The notes below the pieces were generated by a model. That model was not told the DNA's origin and ran no database searches. It was given only the letters and a program-made list of their open reading frames with translations. This document shows positions 6,548-15,013 of a stretch of 48,914 nucleotides of DNA, one piece after another. How positions within the stretch are numbered: position 1 is the stretch's first letter; every line of letters begins with the position of its first letter. A program made the position numbers and the translations under genes. Source of the DNA: a virus; IMG/VR virus record IMGVR_UViG_3300037202_000023, positions 1 to 48,914 of that record. The stretch is one strand, 5' to 3'.

Positions 6548-7761
6548 TTCTGCACACTAGCCCAAGGGCTAATAGCCTTGGCGCTTCCCTTCTCGCAATT
6601 CACCGGCATGCGGAACGTGATGCCATGTCTAGGGTGATTCAGCCACAAAGCTTGCTGCGGTTCCTCAAAGCTGAAGTTGTTGGTGTACGCGTATTCGTCG
6701 TATCCCTTGAGCGAGCCGTTGACAATCAGCGTACGGGTGTGGATGTACTGGTGCCAATGGCCCACGATCATCGTGTCGTAGCCCATGCCGATTTGCTGGT
6801 TTCGCGAGCGCTTTTTCTGGTTGCCGCGTGTAAGTGGGCCGAGGGCGCCGATTATGGAGTCGCCGCCGCGGAACTGGTCGCCGTGAGACAGAAGAAATTT
6901 GTAGTCCCATACACGATATAGGGCATCAGAACCGTCAGGAATGTAAAAGGTAACATGTTTATCTCCCTCGAAATGCTTCGCCAGGAACTTGTAGATAAGC
7001 CAGTCGAACGACGTGTGGTGCCGGTCCTTGTTCCAAATCTTGCGCGTGTCGCGCCCGTGGTTGCCAGTGACGCACGGGATGAACACCGAGCCGAAGGTGT
7101 CGCGCAGTGTGTTGATCGCGGCTATCAGCTCGCCGTACACTTCGAGCACCACGGGCATCGAATTCAACTCATTCGTTGCGGTCAGCTCGTCATGGATGTT
7201 GCCAGATATGATGTCGCCGCCGAGCGGGACCACGATGCCGGGGTAGTCCATTTGCGGACTGATGATCCTGCACAGATGGACTGCAGTGTCGATCGTGTAG
7301 CGCAGGCGCGTGCGAGCGATTGCCATGTTGAACTTGTTCACACCCCCGATCTGCGCAGGAAACACGCGCTCACCCCAGTGGAAGTCGCTCAGCATGAGTG
7401 TGGGGACGCCGGGCGATGACGCTTTGGCGAGTGCCGCTTGGGTCCATTTCGGTGGCTCCACGTCCTCGACTTCATCGCGCAGCGCACCGATCGCTTCCTT
7501 GACTGCCTCAACTTCAGTGCTGGTCTGCTGCGACTTTTTAAGCTCTGTCTGCAGTTCCTTGATCTTGCCCTTCAGGATGCGCGGGTGATCGGGCCCCATG
7601 CCGTTCGGCACGAGTCCGAGCGCCTTGGCGTTGCGCATGCGGCTACGGAAGGTCTCGAGGTTTAGGTGGAGAGCTGCCGCCGCGGCGACAACGGAGCCGT
7701 GAGTCTGCACCGCGTCAACAAGCGATTGCAGCTCGGCCTTGGAGATCATCTGTGCAGCCAT
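6544..7761 (-). CDS. Calcineurin-like metallophosphoesterase with N-terminal HTH and coiled coil
   Basis: 405 residues. ATG 7761 is preferred: GAGGTG lies just upstream, while longer versions read Arg/Gly-rich noise. Residues 8-50 resemble a helix-turn-helix (VVAAAAALHLNLETFRSRM), 60-100 a coiled coil, and 120-340 the metallophosphoesterase core. All metal motifs are present: D126-F-H128, G182-G-D in LGGDIISG, GNH at 233-235, H293 and GHWH at 334-337. The family hydrolyses phosphomonoesters or diesters, including nucleic acid. Similar HTH-MPE proteins are common in phages with DUF2800/2815 replication modules; the DNA-binding front end suggests a nucleic-acid substrate. It overlaps the Ntn gene by four bases. 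Confidence 0.88.
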   Translation of the reverse strand: MAAQMISKAELQSLVDAVQTHGSVVAAAAALHLNLETFRSRMRNAKALGLVPNGMGPDHPRILKGKIKELQTELKKSQQTSTEVEAVKEAIGALRDEVEDVEPPKWTQAALAKASSPGVPTLMLSDFHWGERVFPAQIGGVNKFNMAIARTRLRYTIDTAVHLCRIISPQMDYPGIVVPLGGDIISGNIHDELTATNELNSMPVVLEVYGELIAAINTLRDTFGSVFIPCVTGNHGRDTRKIWNKDRHHTSFDWLIYKFLAKHFEGDKHVTFYIPDGSDALYRVWDYKFLLSHGDQFRGGDSIIGALGPLTRGNQKKRSRNQQIGMGYDTMIVGHWHQYIHTRTLIVNGSLKGYDEYAYTNNFSFEEPQQALWLNHPRHGITFRMPVNCEKGSAKAISPWASVQK

Positions 7762-7787
7762 ACGCACCTCTTTGGCTGATACCCTGT

Positions 7788-8207
7788 CTATAGTAACACA
7801 ACGTCGGCAGCGCACGCGTCCTGCCCCTGCCCCTGCCCCTGCAGCGACGGCTCCGTTATGCCGGGGATAGGCTTCGCCTGCGGATGGTTCTTGACCCACT
7901 CTTCCTTCTCGAGCTGCGTCTCGAGCAGCGCCAATGCGCGCCACGCGTTGCCGGCCAAATGCCGCGCGCCGCCCACGTCGAAGCGCTCGCCCATCGCGTC
8001 GTCAATCATATGGCGCAGTTGCGTGTTGCGATGGTCCCTGCCCTTACTCTTATCCCAGTGCAACGGCTCGTTTCCATTATGTTTCTTATTACCGGCGAGG
8101 CTGTGTCGGGCAATCGCTGCTAAAGCGCGAGGGAAGTATAGGATAGCGCCGTCCATTATTGGGCAGGATTTACGTTCTTCGTCAGTTTCACCGAATATGC
8201 TGGTCAT
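7788..8207 (-). CDS. DUF5664-type dATP/dGTP diphosphohydrolase-like protein
   Basis: 139 residues with the family core: RKSCPIMDGAILYFPRALAAIARHSLAG, the HWDKSKGRDH segment and GARHLAGNAWRALALLE. The family is annotated as dATP/dGTP diphosphohydrolase N-terminal-like and probably adjusts purine deoxynucleotide pools. Start ATG 8207 has GGGAGAA upstream. It precedes the metallophosphoesterase by a short gap. I looked for PurZ-like and other 2-aminoadenine genes in the window and found none, so there is no support for a Z-DNA pathway. The C-terminal Gln/Gly repeat (QGQGQGQ) is odd and comes from a CCCCTG repeat at about 7819-7842. Confidence 0.72.
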   Translation of the reverse strand: MTSIFGETDEERKSCPIMDGAILYFPRALAAIARHSLAGNKKHNGNEPLHWDKSKGRDHRNTQLRHMIDDAMGERFDVGGARHLAGNAWRALALLETQLEKEEWVKNHPQAKPIPGITEPSLQGQGQGQDACAADVVLL

Positions 8208-8583
8208 GGTTGTTCTCCCGGTTAGTAGTCAAAATCACGTTGTTCGGCGCATAAGGCCCAGTGTCGCCATTGCGCGCCATGCAAAGTTGGTATGGCAATC
8301 GGCCGCGCAAGCTGAATTTAGCGCCCCATATCGCTCGCCAAGTCTCATAGTTAAACAACCACTCTATTCCGCGCTCTCTTGCGCGGTTTCTTTGTTGACT
8401 ATACGCCCGGCGCTCGCGGGGCCATGCCGCGTATCTTAACTTTTCTCGCGCCAAACACTCTGCGCGGTGCTGCGCGTAATATCGGCGTGCTGTGGCAGAC
8501 AGAACGGCTTTAACTTCCGGCGTCTGCCGGTGCGCCTTAGCGACCGCGATATAGTAGGCGGCCTTCTGCTCAGCGCGCGACAT
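8188..8583 (-). CDS. Putative homing-endonuclease-like protein with basic N-terminal module
   Basis: 131 residues. The N-terminal 65 residues are strongly basic and helical (AYYIAVAKAHRQTPEVK, RRYYAQHRAECLAREK), like the N-termini of the other nuclease genes in this window. The C-terminal half RARERGIEWLFNYETW ... LCMARNGDTGPYAPNNVILTT matches a widespread free-standing phage protein related to HNH homing nucleases. No full HNH metal site is obvious, so it may be a degenerate or unusual nuclease. It overlaps both neighbours by 14-20 bases, as an inserted gene might. Confidence 0.6.
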   Translation of the reverse strand: MSRAEQKAAYYIAVAKAHRQTPEVKAVLSATARRYYAQHRAECLAREKLRYAAWPRERRAYSQQRNRARERGIEWLFNYETWRAIWGAKFSLRGRLPYQLCMARNGDTGPYAPNNVILTTNRENNHDQHIR

Positions 8584-8803
8584 GATGGAGTCTCCTTATG
8601 CGGTTGAACATTCTGCGCAGGTAGTAGCTGCGCACCAGGGAAATGATTGTGTAGAGTAACCCGATCTCAAAATTCTTGCCGAGCGTCAGCGTCTTGAACC
8701 CGAACATCGGCAGGATCAGAATGTTCGCCATGAAGTTGATGCCGAAGCCGATGAAGATATTCGCCCACGCTTCAAGGATCGATCCGAGCTTTGTCTGGTA
8801 CAC
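8570..8803 (-). CDS. Small inner-membrane protein, DUF7220-like (77 aa)
   Basis: Starts at GTG 8803 with AAGGAG seven bases upstream. The pattern TKLGSILEAWANIFIGFGINFMANILILPMFG ... EIGLLYTIISLVRSYYLRRMFNR has two membrane helices and a basic C-terminus and resembles a family of short phage membrane proteins (DUF7220). Its role is unknown; phages often keep it in the replication region. It sits between a small soluble gene and the nuclease-like gene. Confidence 0.75.
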   Translation of the reverse strand: MYQTKLGSILEAWANIFIGFGINFMANILILPMFGFKTLTLGKNFEIGLLYTIISLVRSYYLRRMFNRIRRLHHVAR

Positions 8804-8814
8804 GTTGCTGCTCC

Positions 8815-9039
8815 TTAACCGCGCGCTCGAGCTGCTGCATAAGCCGAAGCTGCATCAACTCGACGCTGGTTTTTCTCGCGGTTAGCCAGTAGGGCAGCAC
8901 GCCTTTTGGCGCGGGTGTCGTTAAAGGATCGTAAGGCATCGTTTATCCCCTTGCGTGTACACACGTCGAGCCATTTGTGCGCGCTCGGCCGGCAGCCGCA
9001 GGGCAAGCGCGCCTTCAAATTTGCGTGGCGGCCCATCAT
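8815..9039 (-). CDS. Hypothetical basic protein (74 aa)
   Basis: Short Arg/Lys/Ala-rich protein starting MMGRHANLKARLPCGCRPSAHKWLDVC; the CGC...C cysteines could bind a metal. Its start overlaps the helicase stop (ATGA), so it is translated with the helicase. No family recognised. Confidence 0.6.
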   Translation of the reverse strand: MMGRHANLKARLPCGCRPSAHKWLDVCTRKGINDALRSFNDTRAKRRAALLANREKNQRRVDAASAYAAARARG

Positions 9040-10463
9040 CGCTCCCTGTTCATCGCGTTGAGCAGGGCTTCCTGCACGCTGACCTTCGACTTGTGTCGGG
9101 CGATGACCTCCACGTCTAGCGTCTTCCGCGCGATGATGTCGTAGACAAATACCGCTCGATCGAAGCCCGCCTGGAACTGTCGCATCGGTCCAATTCTTTC
9201 AAGCATCTGTATGCGCTGGCCCAAGTCCCAACCGTGACCGAATCGAACAAGAATGTTCGTGGCAAGGTGAAGTCCGTCAACGCCGTGGCCCAGGCTTTTC
9301 GGATGTGCGATACCAAGCTGCGCTTCCCCGGCTTTGAACTTCGCCAGTCCGGCCGGCTCGGCCAGGATAGCAGCGGCCGGGAACGCTTTGAGGATACGGG
9401 CGGCGTCCGATTTAAATTGGTACGCGACCAGAACCGGAGCGCCGCCCGACTCTGCGACGATCTCGCGAAGGATCTCGATTTTGGCATCGTGGACTTCTTC
9501 CCATTGGGGGTAAGTAGTGTAGATCGCGCCGTTGGCTAGTTGCAAGCATTTATTACTCAACGCCGCTTCATTGAAGACTTCGACTTCCGTGCCAGTTGCC
9601 AGCTCAGCGAACAGTGTTTTCTCTAGACGGTCGTATATTCGCCGAGCGCCAGGGGGCAGGTTGAACTCCATCGGTACAACAATGGGCGTGTGGAGATCGA
9701 AGTAGTCCTTTGCGTCGAGTGTCAAGCATATATCTTTGAGCGCGGCGTGTATCTCTTTCTCCGAGTGGGGGAAGGGTTCTATGCGCCGGCTATAAGGGTT
9801 TTGTTTGAACCACCGCGACATGAAGGCGCCATGTGTCAGACCGAGCCGTTGGCCCCTATCGATGAACCACATTTGCCCCCACAAATCGCCCAAGCCGTTC
9901 GGCGCTGGTGTGCCGGTGAAATTCACCCACCTATCCACTAGCGTGTGCGCGACTCGCGCGATTGCGTATGCCCGGACACTGCTGCGGCCCGACCGGCTTG
10001 GGCGCCCATCGGCAGCGGTGCTTGGCGAGTGGCGCCCGGCGAGCCGGAAGCCCTTAAGCGCGTCCGATTCGTCCGCTATGACCGTCCTGAATGGAAACTT
10101 GTCTTGCAGTGTCTGGACTAACCAAGGAAGCAGCTCATAGCTGATCGTGTATACGTCTGCGAATGGCCGAGCGCGTAGGATCTCGAACCTTTCCCCTGGC
10201 GTACCGCCGATCCAGCGGATTTTCATGTGGTTGAAGTTCTCCCACTTCTCTGCGTCCTCGTGCCATACGTCACGCGCTACGCGCATTGGGCCACACACGA
10301 GCGACGGCCCTTTGGACAAGCCGAGCAACGGTAGCATATCGGCTACTAGCAAGCCGCTCGATGTCTTGCCGGTGCCGCATCCAGCGAATATGCAACAGCG
10401 CGGGTTGTCCAGCATGAACTGGATCATGGGTTTCTGAATAGGCCGCGGCACCAGAATGGTCAT
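9036..10463 (-). CDS. SNF2/DEAD-type superfamily 2 DNA helicase
   Basis: 475 residues. Walker A AGCGTGKT is at 27-34 and Walker B ADESDALK at 130-137 (DESD in place of DEAH). Motif III FTGTPAPNG follows, and the second RecA-like domain ends with GWDLGQRIQMLERIGPMRQ, the motif V/VI region. This type is part of the phage replication module with DUF2800, DUF2815, VRR-NUC and family A polymerase, where it may remodel forks or recombination intermediates. It overlaps the VRR-NUC gene by four bases. Motif VI reads QMLERIGPMRQ, whereas many relatives read Q...GRI.R.GQ, so the arginine finger is shifted or weaker. Confidence 0.9.
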   Translation of the reverse strand: MTILVPRPIQKPMIQFMLDNPRCCIFAGCGTGKTSSGLLVADMLPLLGLSKGPSLVCGPMRVARDVWHEDAEKWENFNHMKIRWIGGTPGERFEILRARPFADVYTISYELLPWLVQTLQDKFPFRTVIADESDALKGFRLAGRHSPSTAADGRPSRSGRSSVRAYAIARVAHTLVDRWVNFTGTPAPNGLGDLWGQMWFIDRGQRLGLTHGAFMSRWFKQNPYSRRIEPFPHSEKEIHAALKDICLTLDAKDYFDLHTPIVVPMEFNLPPGARRIYDRLEKTLFAELATGTEVEVFNEAALSNKCLQLANGAIYTTYPQWEEVHDAKIEILREIVAESGGAPVLVAYQFKSDAARILKAFPAAAILAEPAGLAKFKAGEAQLGIAHPKSLGHGVDGLHLATNILVRFGHGWDLGQRIQMLERIGPMRQFQAGFDRAVFVYDIIARKTLDVEVIARHKSKVSVQEALLNAMNRER

Positions 10464-10957
10464 ATACCAATCTCAACGAAGAAGGCGTCAACCTCTTCGA
10501 CGCTCTTGAGAAGCCACACACGCTGCCCGCACTTGCGCAATGCTTCGTGGTACCGTATCTGCCACTCTTCAGTGTGGCTCTTGCGCGGGCGTTTAAGTTC
10601 TACGAAATACGTCGGATGACCGGGGAGAACGACTAGTCGGTCAGGAGCGCCCTTTCTATTTGGGTCCACAAACTTGGGGCACATACCGCCAGCGGCTTCG
10701 GTTCTAAGCCTTAAGTGCTCTTCTACCGTGGACTCTTTAACGCTGTTTTTTAACCGGTAGTTGTTTCGGTCGTATTGCCTGCGCTTTTCTACCCATGAGG
10801 GATCGCGCCGTAGCTTAGCATATAAGGCGTTTGTTGACTCCCGGTATGCCTCCGGGTTGCTGCGTCTTTTTCCCTTTTGCCTAGCGTTATAAGCCGATAC
10901 CTGCTCGGGGTGCGCGGCCCGCCAAGCGCGGTGATATTCGCGTTTCTCTGGTGTCAT
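10460..10957 (-). CDS. VRR-NUC nuclease with extra basic N-terminal module
   Basis: 165 residues. The C-terminal 95 residues are a VRR-NUC (PD-(D/E)XK-like) domain: EEHLRLRTEAAGG, GAPDRLVVLPG, TYFVELKRP with the E-x-K catalytic pair, and a final EVDAFFVEIG. Phage VRR-NUC proteins act on branched or replicating DNA. The N-terminal 70 residues (EKREYHRAWRAAHPEQVSAYNARQ) are not part of usual short VRR-NUC proteins, which start near the EEHL helix. They match the basic N-terminal module of the HNH and endonuclease VII genes of this window, so this looks like a fusion. It is coupled by ATGA overlaps to polymerase and helicase genes. Confidence 0.85.
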   Translation of the reverse strand: MTPEKREYHRAWRAAHPEQVSAYNARQKGKRRSNPEAYRESTNALYAKLRRDPSWVEKRRQYDRNNYRLKNSVKESTVEEHLRLRTEAAGGMCPKFVDPNRKGAPDRLVVLPGHPTYFVELKRPRKSHTEEWQIRYHEALRKCGQRVWLLKSVEEVDAFFVEIGI

Positions 10958-13029
10958 TTCCGATACCTATAGCCCATAATCCCTTTTGCGGTCATGGGCA
11001 GCCCTTCAGCCCAAAAGGAACTGGTGCACATGATCTCGCTAAGGCGCTCGGGGGTGAACTCTGCCGAGTCCGGGGGCTCGCATAGCAGTTCATCGTGCAC
11101 AGTCAATATAGGATTATACCCTTCATCCGCCGCTGCCATGAGACCATCAAACAAAATATCTGTGGCACTTGCCTGTACGATGTTCTCCGCGAGCTTTCCA
11201 GAGTACGTGCTGATGCGGTGCCACTGCCGGGTGTAGGGATTTATCCCGATAAAGCTCAGCTCGCGGTCATCCTGATGGACAGCCGGGTAGCACAGATACC
11301 GGCCGCTCGGCAAACGGATACGGACCCACGATCCGCGCCGATCTACGGTGACGCGTCCAACATTTATCGCACAGTCTGGTGAGCGGATAACTGCGAATAC
11401 CGCGTTCTCCAGGGCGTACCAAAATTTCACAATGGCAGGATGCGCAGCACGCCACAGTAGGACCAGACTCTGACAGACTATCCATGTGCGTTGCTCCAAT
11501 CCGTAGATGCGGTTGCGCTTCACCGCTTTGTGCCACGCCTCGGTGGCTTGCGCCTTGACATCGTACGGCAGCGTTGACCATGCCGCGGCGGCCATCGCGT
11601 CGAGGTTCAAGTGGTACGTGTCGGCCAGCGAGCAATATGCGCCGACGCCGCCGTAATACTGCAGCGCCAGCTCTTGCACCTTGCCGCATTGCCTCCACTG
11701 CGCAACCGCGTCATCCCAGTCGAACCAATCGAGATCCTTGCCGAAGGACCGCGCGATGCTGGACTTGTACAAGTCCGGGCCGACGCCCATGTCGTAATCG
11801 CGGAACGCCTCTAGTTTCCACTCTTCGCCTGCAAGCCACGCCATTTTTCGTGACTCAATACCTGCAAGATCTGCCCACAATAGCTTACGCCCCGAAGGTG
11901 CCACAATGAGCCCCCGTAGGCTTGACGCCGCCAGCCCCATCGTTTCTGCCGGATTGAAAATATCGCCAGCGCCAATCCGCGTAAGGGCGATGAAAGTGTC
12001 AATGTCGTGTTGCTCGTGCTTAGGACGCGGCAGATTGTGGGGCTGAAAAACGCGTCCGGCCCAACGACCCGTACGTGCTGCCCCACAGAAAAGTAGTAGG
12101 CCGCGAAGTCTACCTTCAATTTGCATGTTGCCGACGCGGGCGTACTTCGCTGTAGACGCTTTGCTCGCCTGCTGACGGATGCGGAGTAATTCTTTGATGC
12201 CTTCAGGCAAGCTCTCGTCCTCAAGCCTTCGTTCCACAGTATCAGCGGTAAGATCAGGCAGTGTAACGCCGTACGCAGCGCAGTAAGCGATAAGTCGATT
12301 GCGTTGAGTAGTCGATTCCACGCTCGAATGTTCCAGAATTTCATCGTATGTCAGCTCCTTCGTTCGTTCAGCAAGCGCGCGTTTAGCGGCGTCCGTGAGC
12401 GCCACGGCCTCGGCTGCGAACTGAGTGTCGAACGCGACGCCGCGGTCGTTCATCCTCTGGTCAAGCGCCCACAGCGACCACATGCGCGGCGTGCTGTTCC
12501 ACTTCGGCAACTTGTAATACACCGCGCGCATCGACGTGATATCGGACCCGCCGTACTTTAGGAACTCGAGCCACTCGAGCGGGTGAGACTTCCAATCATT
12601 GTACGTGCCGTCGTCCTTGGGGACGCAGAATAACATTATTAAGGGCTTGCCGGCTGCGTCCTTGGCCTCTTCCATCGGGACCTTAAGAATGTGGCAGAGC
12701 TTGTCCAATCCGCCAGGAAGACCATGAAATCGCGCTAGCGCAGCCGTGCACCGATACTTTTCAATCGGAAACGCGGGCCACCACGTTGTCGTTTTCATCA
12801 ATAATGTTCGGTCGAATTCCGCGACATGGAACCAAAGCTCATCCGCGGCCTGCGCAGCGGCTACAAACTCGTGCGGCACGCCGTCAGCCATATCCCATAC
12901 CTTTACAGGGCCATCGTCCACGCACCATTGAACTGTCATTACCGCGGCGTCGGGCGCCGAAGCATATTTGTACACCCCGCGTTTTAGCGGGGTGCTCGAG
13001 CGGGTTTCGGTATCAGCGAATAGCCGCAC
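10954..13029 (-). CDS. Family A DNA polymerase with 3'-5' exonuclease domain
   Basis: 691 residues; start GTG 13029. The exonuclease domain has FADTETRS (D6, E8), FHVAEFDRTLL (D73) and YGGSDI (D163). The polymerase domain has conserved RTGRWAGRVFQPHNLPRP (319-336), motif A ADLAGIESR (D387), motif B K450...YYGGVGAY and motif C VHDE (D646). Both catalytic Asp residues are present, so it should be active in synthesis and proofreading. It lacks a 5' nuclease domain, like T7 polymerase, and is the replicase by context (helicase, SSB, primase-helicase nearby). The preceding HNH gene overlaps its start by 17 bases. Confidence 0.95.
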   Translation of the reverse strand: MRLFADTETRSSTPLKRGVYKYASAPDAAVMTVQWCVDDGPVKVWDMADGVPHEFVAAAQAADELWFHVAEFDRTLLMKTTTWWPAFPIEKYRCTAALARFHGLPGGLDKLCHILKVPMEEAKDAAGKPLIMLFCVPKDDGTYNDWKSHPLEWLEFLKYGGSDITSMRAVYYKLPKWNSTPRMWSLWALDQRMNDRGVAFDTQFAAEAVALTDAAKRALAERTKELTYDEILEHSSVESTTQRNRLIAYCAAYGVTLPDLTADTVERRLEDESLPEGIKELLRIRQQASKASTAKYARVGNMQIEGRLRGLLLFCGAARTGRWAGRVFQPHNLPRPKHEQHDIDTFIALTRIGAGDIFNPAETMGLAASSLRGLIVAPSGRKLLWADLAGIESRKMAWLAGEEWKLEAFRDYDMGVGPDLYKSSIARSFGKDLDWFDWDDAVAQWRQCGKVQELALQYYGGVGAYCSLADTYHLNLDAMAAAAWSTLPYDVKAQATEAWHKAVKRNRIYGLEQRTWIVCQSLVLLWRAAHPAIVKFWYALENAVFAVIRSPDCAINVGRVTVDRRGSWVRIRLPSGRYLCYPAVHQDDRELSFIGINPYTRQWHRISTYSGKLAENIVQASATDILFDGLMAAADEGYNPILTVHDELLCEPPDSAEFTPERLSEIMCTSSFWAEGLPMTAKGIMGYRYRK

Positions 13030-13381
13030 GACGCTCTGCTGTTCTGACGCGATGGCAGCAAGCGCAAACCAAATCGCACTTGGCGATTTCCGCGAGGACC
13101 GAATCCATCGCGCGCATATGCGCGTTGCCTATTGAGAACTCTTTTTTACCGCGTACGTGGTCGAAGTCCATTGCGCAAGGCGGAAAGACGTGTTTGCAAT
13201 CCATGCACGGTTTGCTTTTCTCAAGCGAGAGAAAGGACGTAAACCACTTATCCCGCTCGGCGGCGCGTCTTTTATTGCCGGCCCTACTAGTGTCTGAGGC
13301 GTGGTTTGTCTTGTTGTGCGCGCGAGCCGCAGCAGGGTTAGCCGTACGCCATTCGCGAAGATATTCAGCTCGTGTTTTCAT
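13013..13381 (-). CDS. HNH endonuclease (putative homing nuclease)
   Basis: 122 residues if started at ATG 13381 (GGGGGAAG eight bases upstream); a start at 13462 would add 27 residues. The N-terminus TRAEYLREWRTANPAAARAHN is the same basic module as in other nucleases here. The HNH core is CMDCKHVFPPCAMDFDHVRG ... CDLVCACCHRVRTAERR: two CxxC pairs for a structural zinc, DH as catalytic pair, and CCHR in the finger. It sits between SSB and polymerase genes and overlaps the polymerase start, a typical insertion place for a free-standing homing nuclease. The 80 bases between the SSB stop and ATG 13381 hold no other gene. Confidence 0.8.
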   Translation of the reverse strand: MKTRAEYLREWRTANPAAARAHNKTNHASDTSRAGNKRRAAERDKWFTSFLSLEKSKPCMDCKHVFPPCAMDFDHVRGKKEFSIGNAHMRAMDSVLAEIAKCDLVCACCHRVRTAERRAAIR

Positions 13382-13461
13382 GACTTCGGCACTTCCCCCG
13401 CGCGCCCTTGCCGTGTCTTTCACCGGCATCGCAGGCGCGCAGGGGTCCTGCACCCAGTTCA

Positions 13462-14031
13462 TCAGCCCATGAGAGGGTCTTCAGAAGCAGGGGCGCCAAT
13501 TTCATCTGGAAATTCGCTGCTATCAGCAGGCTTGCCGCCGCTGAACGCGTCGCCATCGGCGAACCACTGCACGCCGCTCAGCTCGCAAGTCGTGCCCTTT
13601 GAGACATTATCGAACGCCTTGAGGACCACGATCGCGTTGACGTAGCAGCCGCTGTACACGATGCCGCTGTCCTGCGAGATCGGCAAGCGGTTCTGGTCGA
13701 ACACGGTCGGCTTCGCGAACGAATTGGCGCTCAGCGCCCAGTTCCCCGCGAACCCTTCGTACTCGTCCTTCAGGTTGCCATCGCGCAAGGCCCATTTCTG
13801 CTGCGCCTCGGCAGCTTTCTGGATCGAAGCAGTCTTGGCGCCCCACAGCGCGGTTGCCTCCGCGGTCAGGATCTTGCGAACCTGCGCGAGCTGCGGGTGG
13901 TCGGGGCCTGCGAGCAGGGTGACGCGGAACTTCTCTTTGGCGTCCGGGCCAGCCTTGGGCGGCTTGCTCTTGGCCCATAGCCCCTGGCCGAAAGCGAGGC
14001 GCCAGTTCAACAGTAAAATGCGTGTGCTCAT
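13462..14031 (-). CDS. DUF2815 single-stranded DNA-binding protein
   Basis: 189 residues that match the DUF2815 plan: early ILLLNWRLAFGQGLW, central WALSANSFAKPTVFDQNRLP, YSGCYVNAIVVLKAF and late LSGVQWFADGDAFSGGK, then an acidic C-terminal tail (SSEFPDEIGAPASEDP). The family is a T7 gp2.5-like SSB; the acidic tail usually recruits polymerase and helicase partners. In this phage it lies between DUF2800 and polymerase, the standard order of the module. It overlaps the next upstream gene by four bases. Confidence 0.88.
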   Translation of the reverse strand: MSTRILLLNWRLAFGQGLWAKSKPPKAGPDAKEKFRVTLLAGPDHPQLAQVRKILTAEATALWGAKTASIQKAAEAQQKWALRDGNLKDEYEGFAGNWALSANSFAKPTVFDQNRLPISQDSGIVYSGCYVNAIVVLKAFDNVSKGTTCELSGVQWFADGDAFSGGKPADSSEFPDEIGAPASEDPLMG

Positions 14032-14234
14032 GGTGTGTGCTCCTGAATTGAAGATGAAGATGAATTTAAAACTGAGCCGCGGATTCTAGCCCCTTTGTGC
14101 CAGGGGCGCAACTCTTTGAATCGCTCAACGTACTTCGCGGGCGTCACAGACTCGGTGACGAGCGACCAGTGCTTGCCTTTCTTCACCCAACGGTGAACCT
14201 CGATGTTTTTGGGCGCTGCCCGCTCGTCCTTCAT
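14028..14234 (-). CDS. Hypothetical protein (68 aa)
   Basis: Starts MKDERAAPKNIEVHRWVKKGKHWSLVTES and ends in a Ser-rich segment. Mostly charged and soluble, no recognised motif. Overlaps both neighbours by four bases (ATGA), so it is part of a translationally coupled chain leading into the SSB gene. Confidence 0.65.
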   Translation of the reverse strand: MKDERAAPKNIEVHRWVKKGKHWSLVTESVTPAKYVERFKELRPWHKGARIRGSVLNSSSSSIQEHTP

Positions 14235-14434
14235 AGGGCCTCGAACGTCGGGATCGGGCGCTCGCCGACTCGGGCGTCAAGCAGACCTTCGTCGCCGCCG
14301 AAGTCGTAAGCCTCGCGCGCCGAGTCGAAGTGCAGCGCTTCGCTCTCGACTGGGGTGGGGAACAGCTTGCCCGTCTCCCGGTTGCGCGCGACGTAGAACT
14401 CGCGGCCCTGCTTATCGGTGAATAGTACGAACAT
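14231..14434 (-). CDS. Hypothetical protein (67 aa)
   Basis: Starts MFVLFTDKQGREFYVARNRETG; the pattern suggests a small beta-hairpin or SH3-like fold with a Glu/Asp-rich C-terminus. No family recognised. Its start and stop overlap its neighbours (ATG of this gene shares bases with the stop of the 14434-14745 gene). Confidence 0.62.
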   Translation of the reverse strand: MFVLFTDKQGREFYVARNRETGKLFPTPVESEALHFDSAREAYDFGGDEGLLDARVGERPIPTFEAL

Positions 14435-14745
14435 CAGTTTATATCCTTCTTGCTTTTCGGCCCTTCTTCGCTCTGATCCTGCTCATTCATCTTCTGAATG
14501 ATGCGCAGCGCGTTTTCGCGTATCGCGCCCATACAGTTCGACAGCACCGTATCGGGATTGGTGTCGGTCATCAGCGATATCGTGGCGATGTTCTCGGCCA
14601 TGAACAGCAGGATGCCGTTCAATGTGACGTTCGCCGATAGCTTTGGCAACTTTGCAAGGTGCGCGTCGAGCGCAAGCACCAGCGCGTGCGCGACGGCGTG
14701 GACTTCCGCCTCTTCCTTTCCGACTGCGTTTCGCATGTTACCCAT
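14434..14745 (-). CDS. Hypothetical helical protein (103 aa)
   Basis: Predominantly helical: EEAEVHAVAHALVLALDAHLAKLP and a central hydrophobic helix (LNGILLFMAENIATISLM), with a charged tail QSEEGPKSKKDIN. It lies in the DUF2800-DUF2815 gap. It may be a small regulator or partner of the replication module. No family recognised. Confidence 0.62.
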   Translation of the reverse strand: MGNMRNAVGKEEAEVHAVAHALVLALDAHLAKLPKLSANVTLNGILLFMAENIATISLMTDTNPDTVLSNCMGAIRENALRIIQKMNEQDQSEEGPKSKKDIN

Positions 14746-14746
14746 G

Positions 14747-15013
14747 TCAGTTCACGAGCTGGATCAGCCCGCCCCCTTTCTCTTCGCCCTGGTTGTCGAT
14801 CTTCACGAGCCGATCGGCCAGCGTGAAGATGGCGAACGCAGCGCCCAAGGCGATGGCCGGATCGCTTGGGTGATCGACCCGCAGCTTTTGGAATATCTTC
14901 TCGAACTGCACCGCGGCGTACTTCGCGCGCTCCCGGGCATCGGGCGGCAGCGCGCGTATCAGCTCGCTGACTTGCTCGAGGGTTGTATCAATATCGTTAT
15001 TCAGCAGTGACAT
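14747..15013 (-). CDS. Hypothetical helical protein (88 aa)
   Basis: Helical soluble protein (MSLLNNDIDTTLEQVSELIRALP ... KYAAVQFEKIFQKL ... AIALGAAFAIFTLADRLVKI). It overlaps the end of the DUF2800 gene by 17 bases and is followed by the next gene after one base. Similar composition to its downstream neighbour; function unknown. Confidence 0.62.
   Translation of the reverse strand: MSLLNNDIDTTLEQVSELIRALPPDARERAKYAAVQFEKIFQKLRVDHPSDPAIALGAAFAIFTLADRLVKIDNQGEEKGGGLIQLVN

Noticed and set aside
7819-7842. CCCCTG hexamer run as a CRISPR or regulatory repeat
   Set aside because: It is a short tandem run that codes the Gln-Gly end of the DUF5664 gene; no spacers.
6544-13029. 2-aminoadenine (Z-DNA) pathway
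   Set aside because: A family A polymerase and a purine dNTP hydrolase are present, but I found no PurZ-like gene, the key enzyme.
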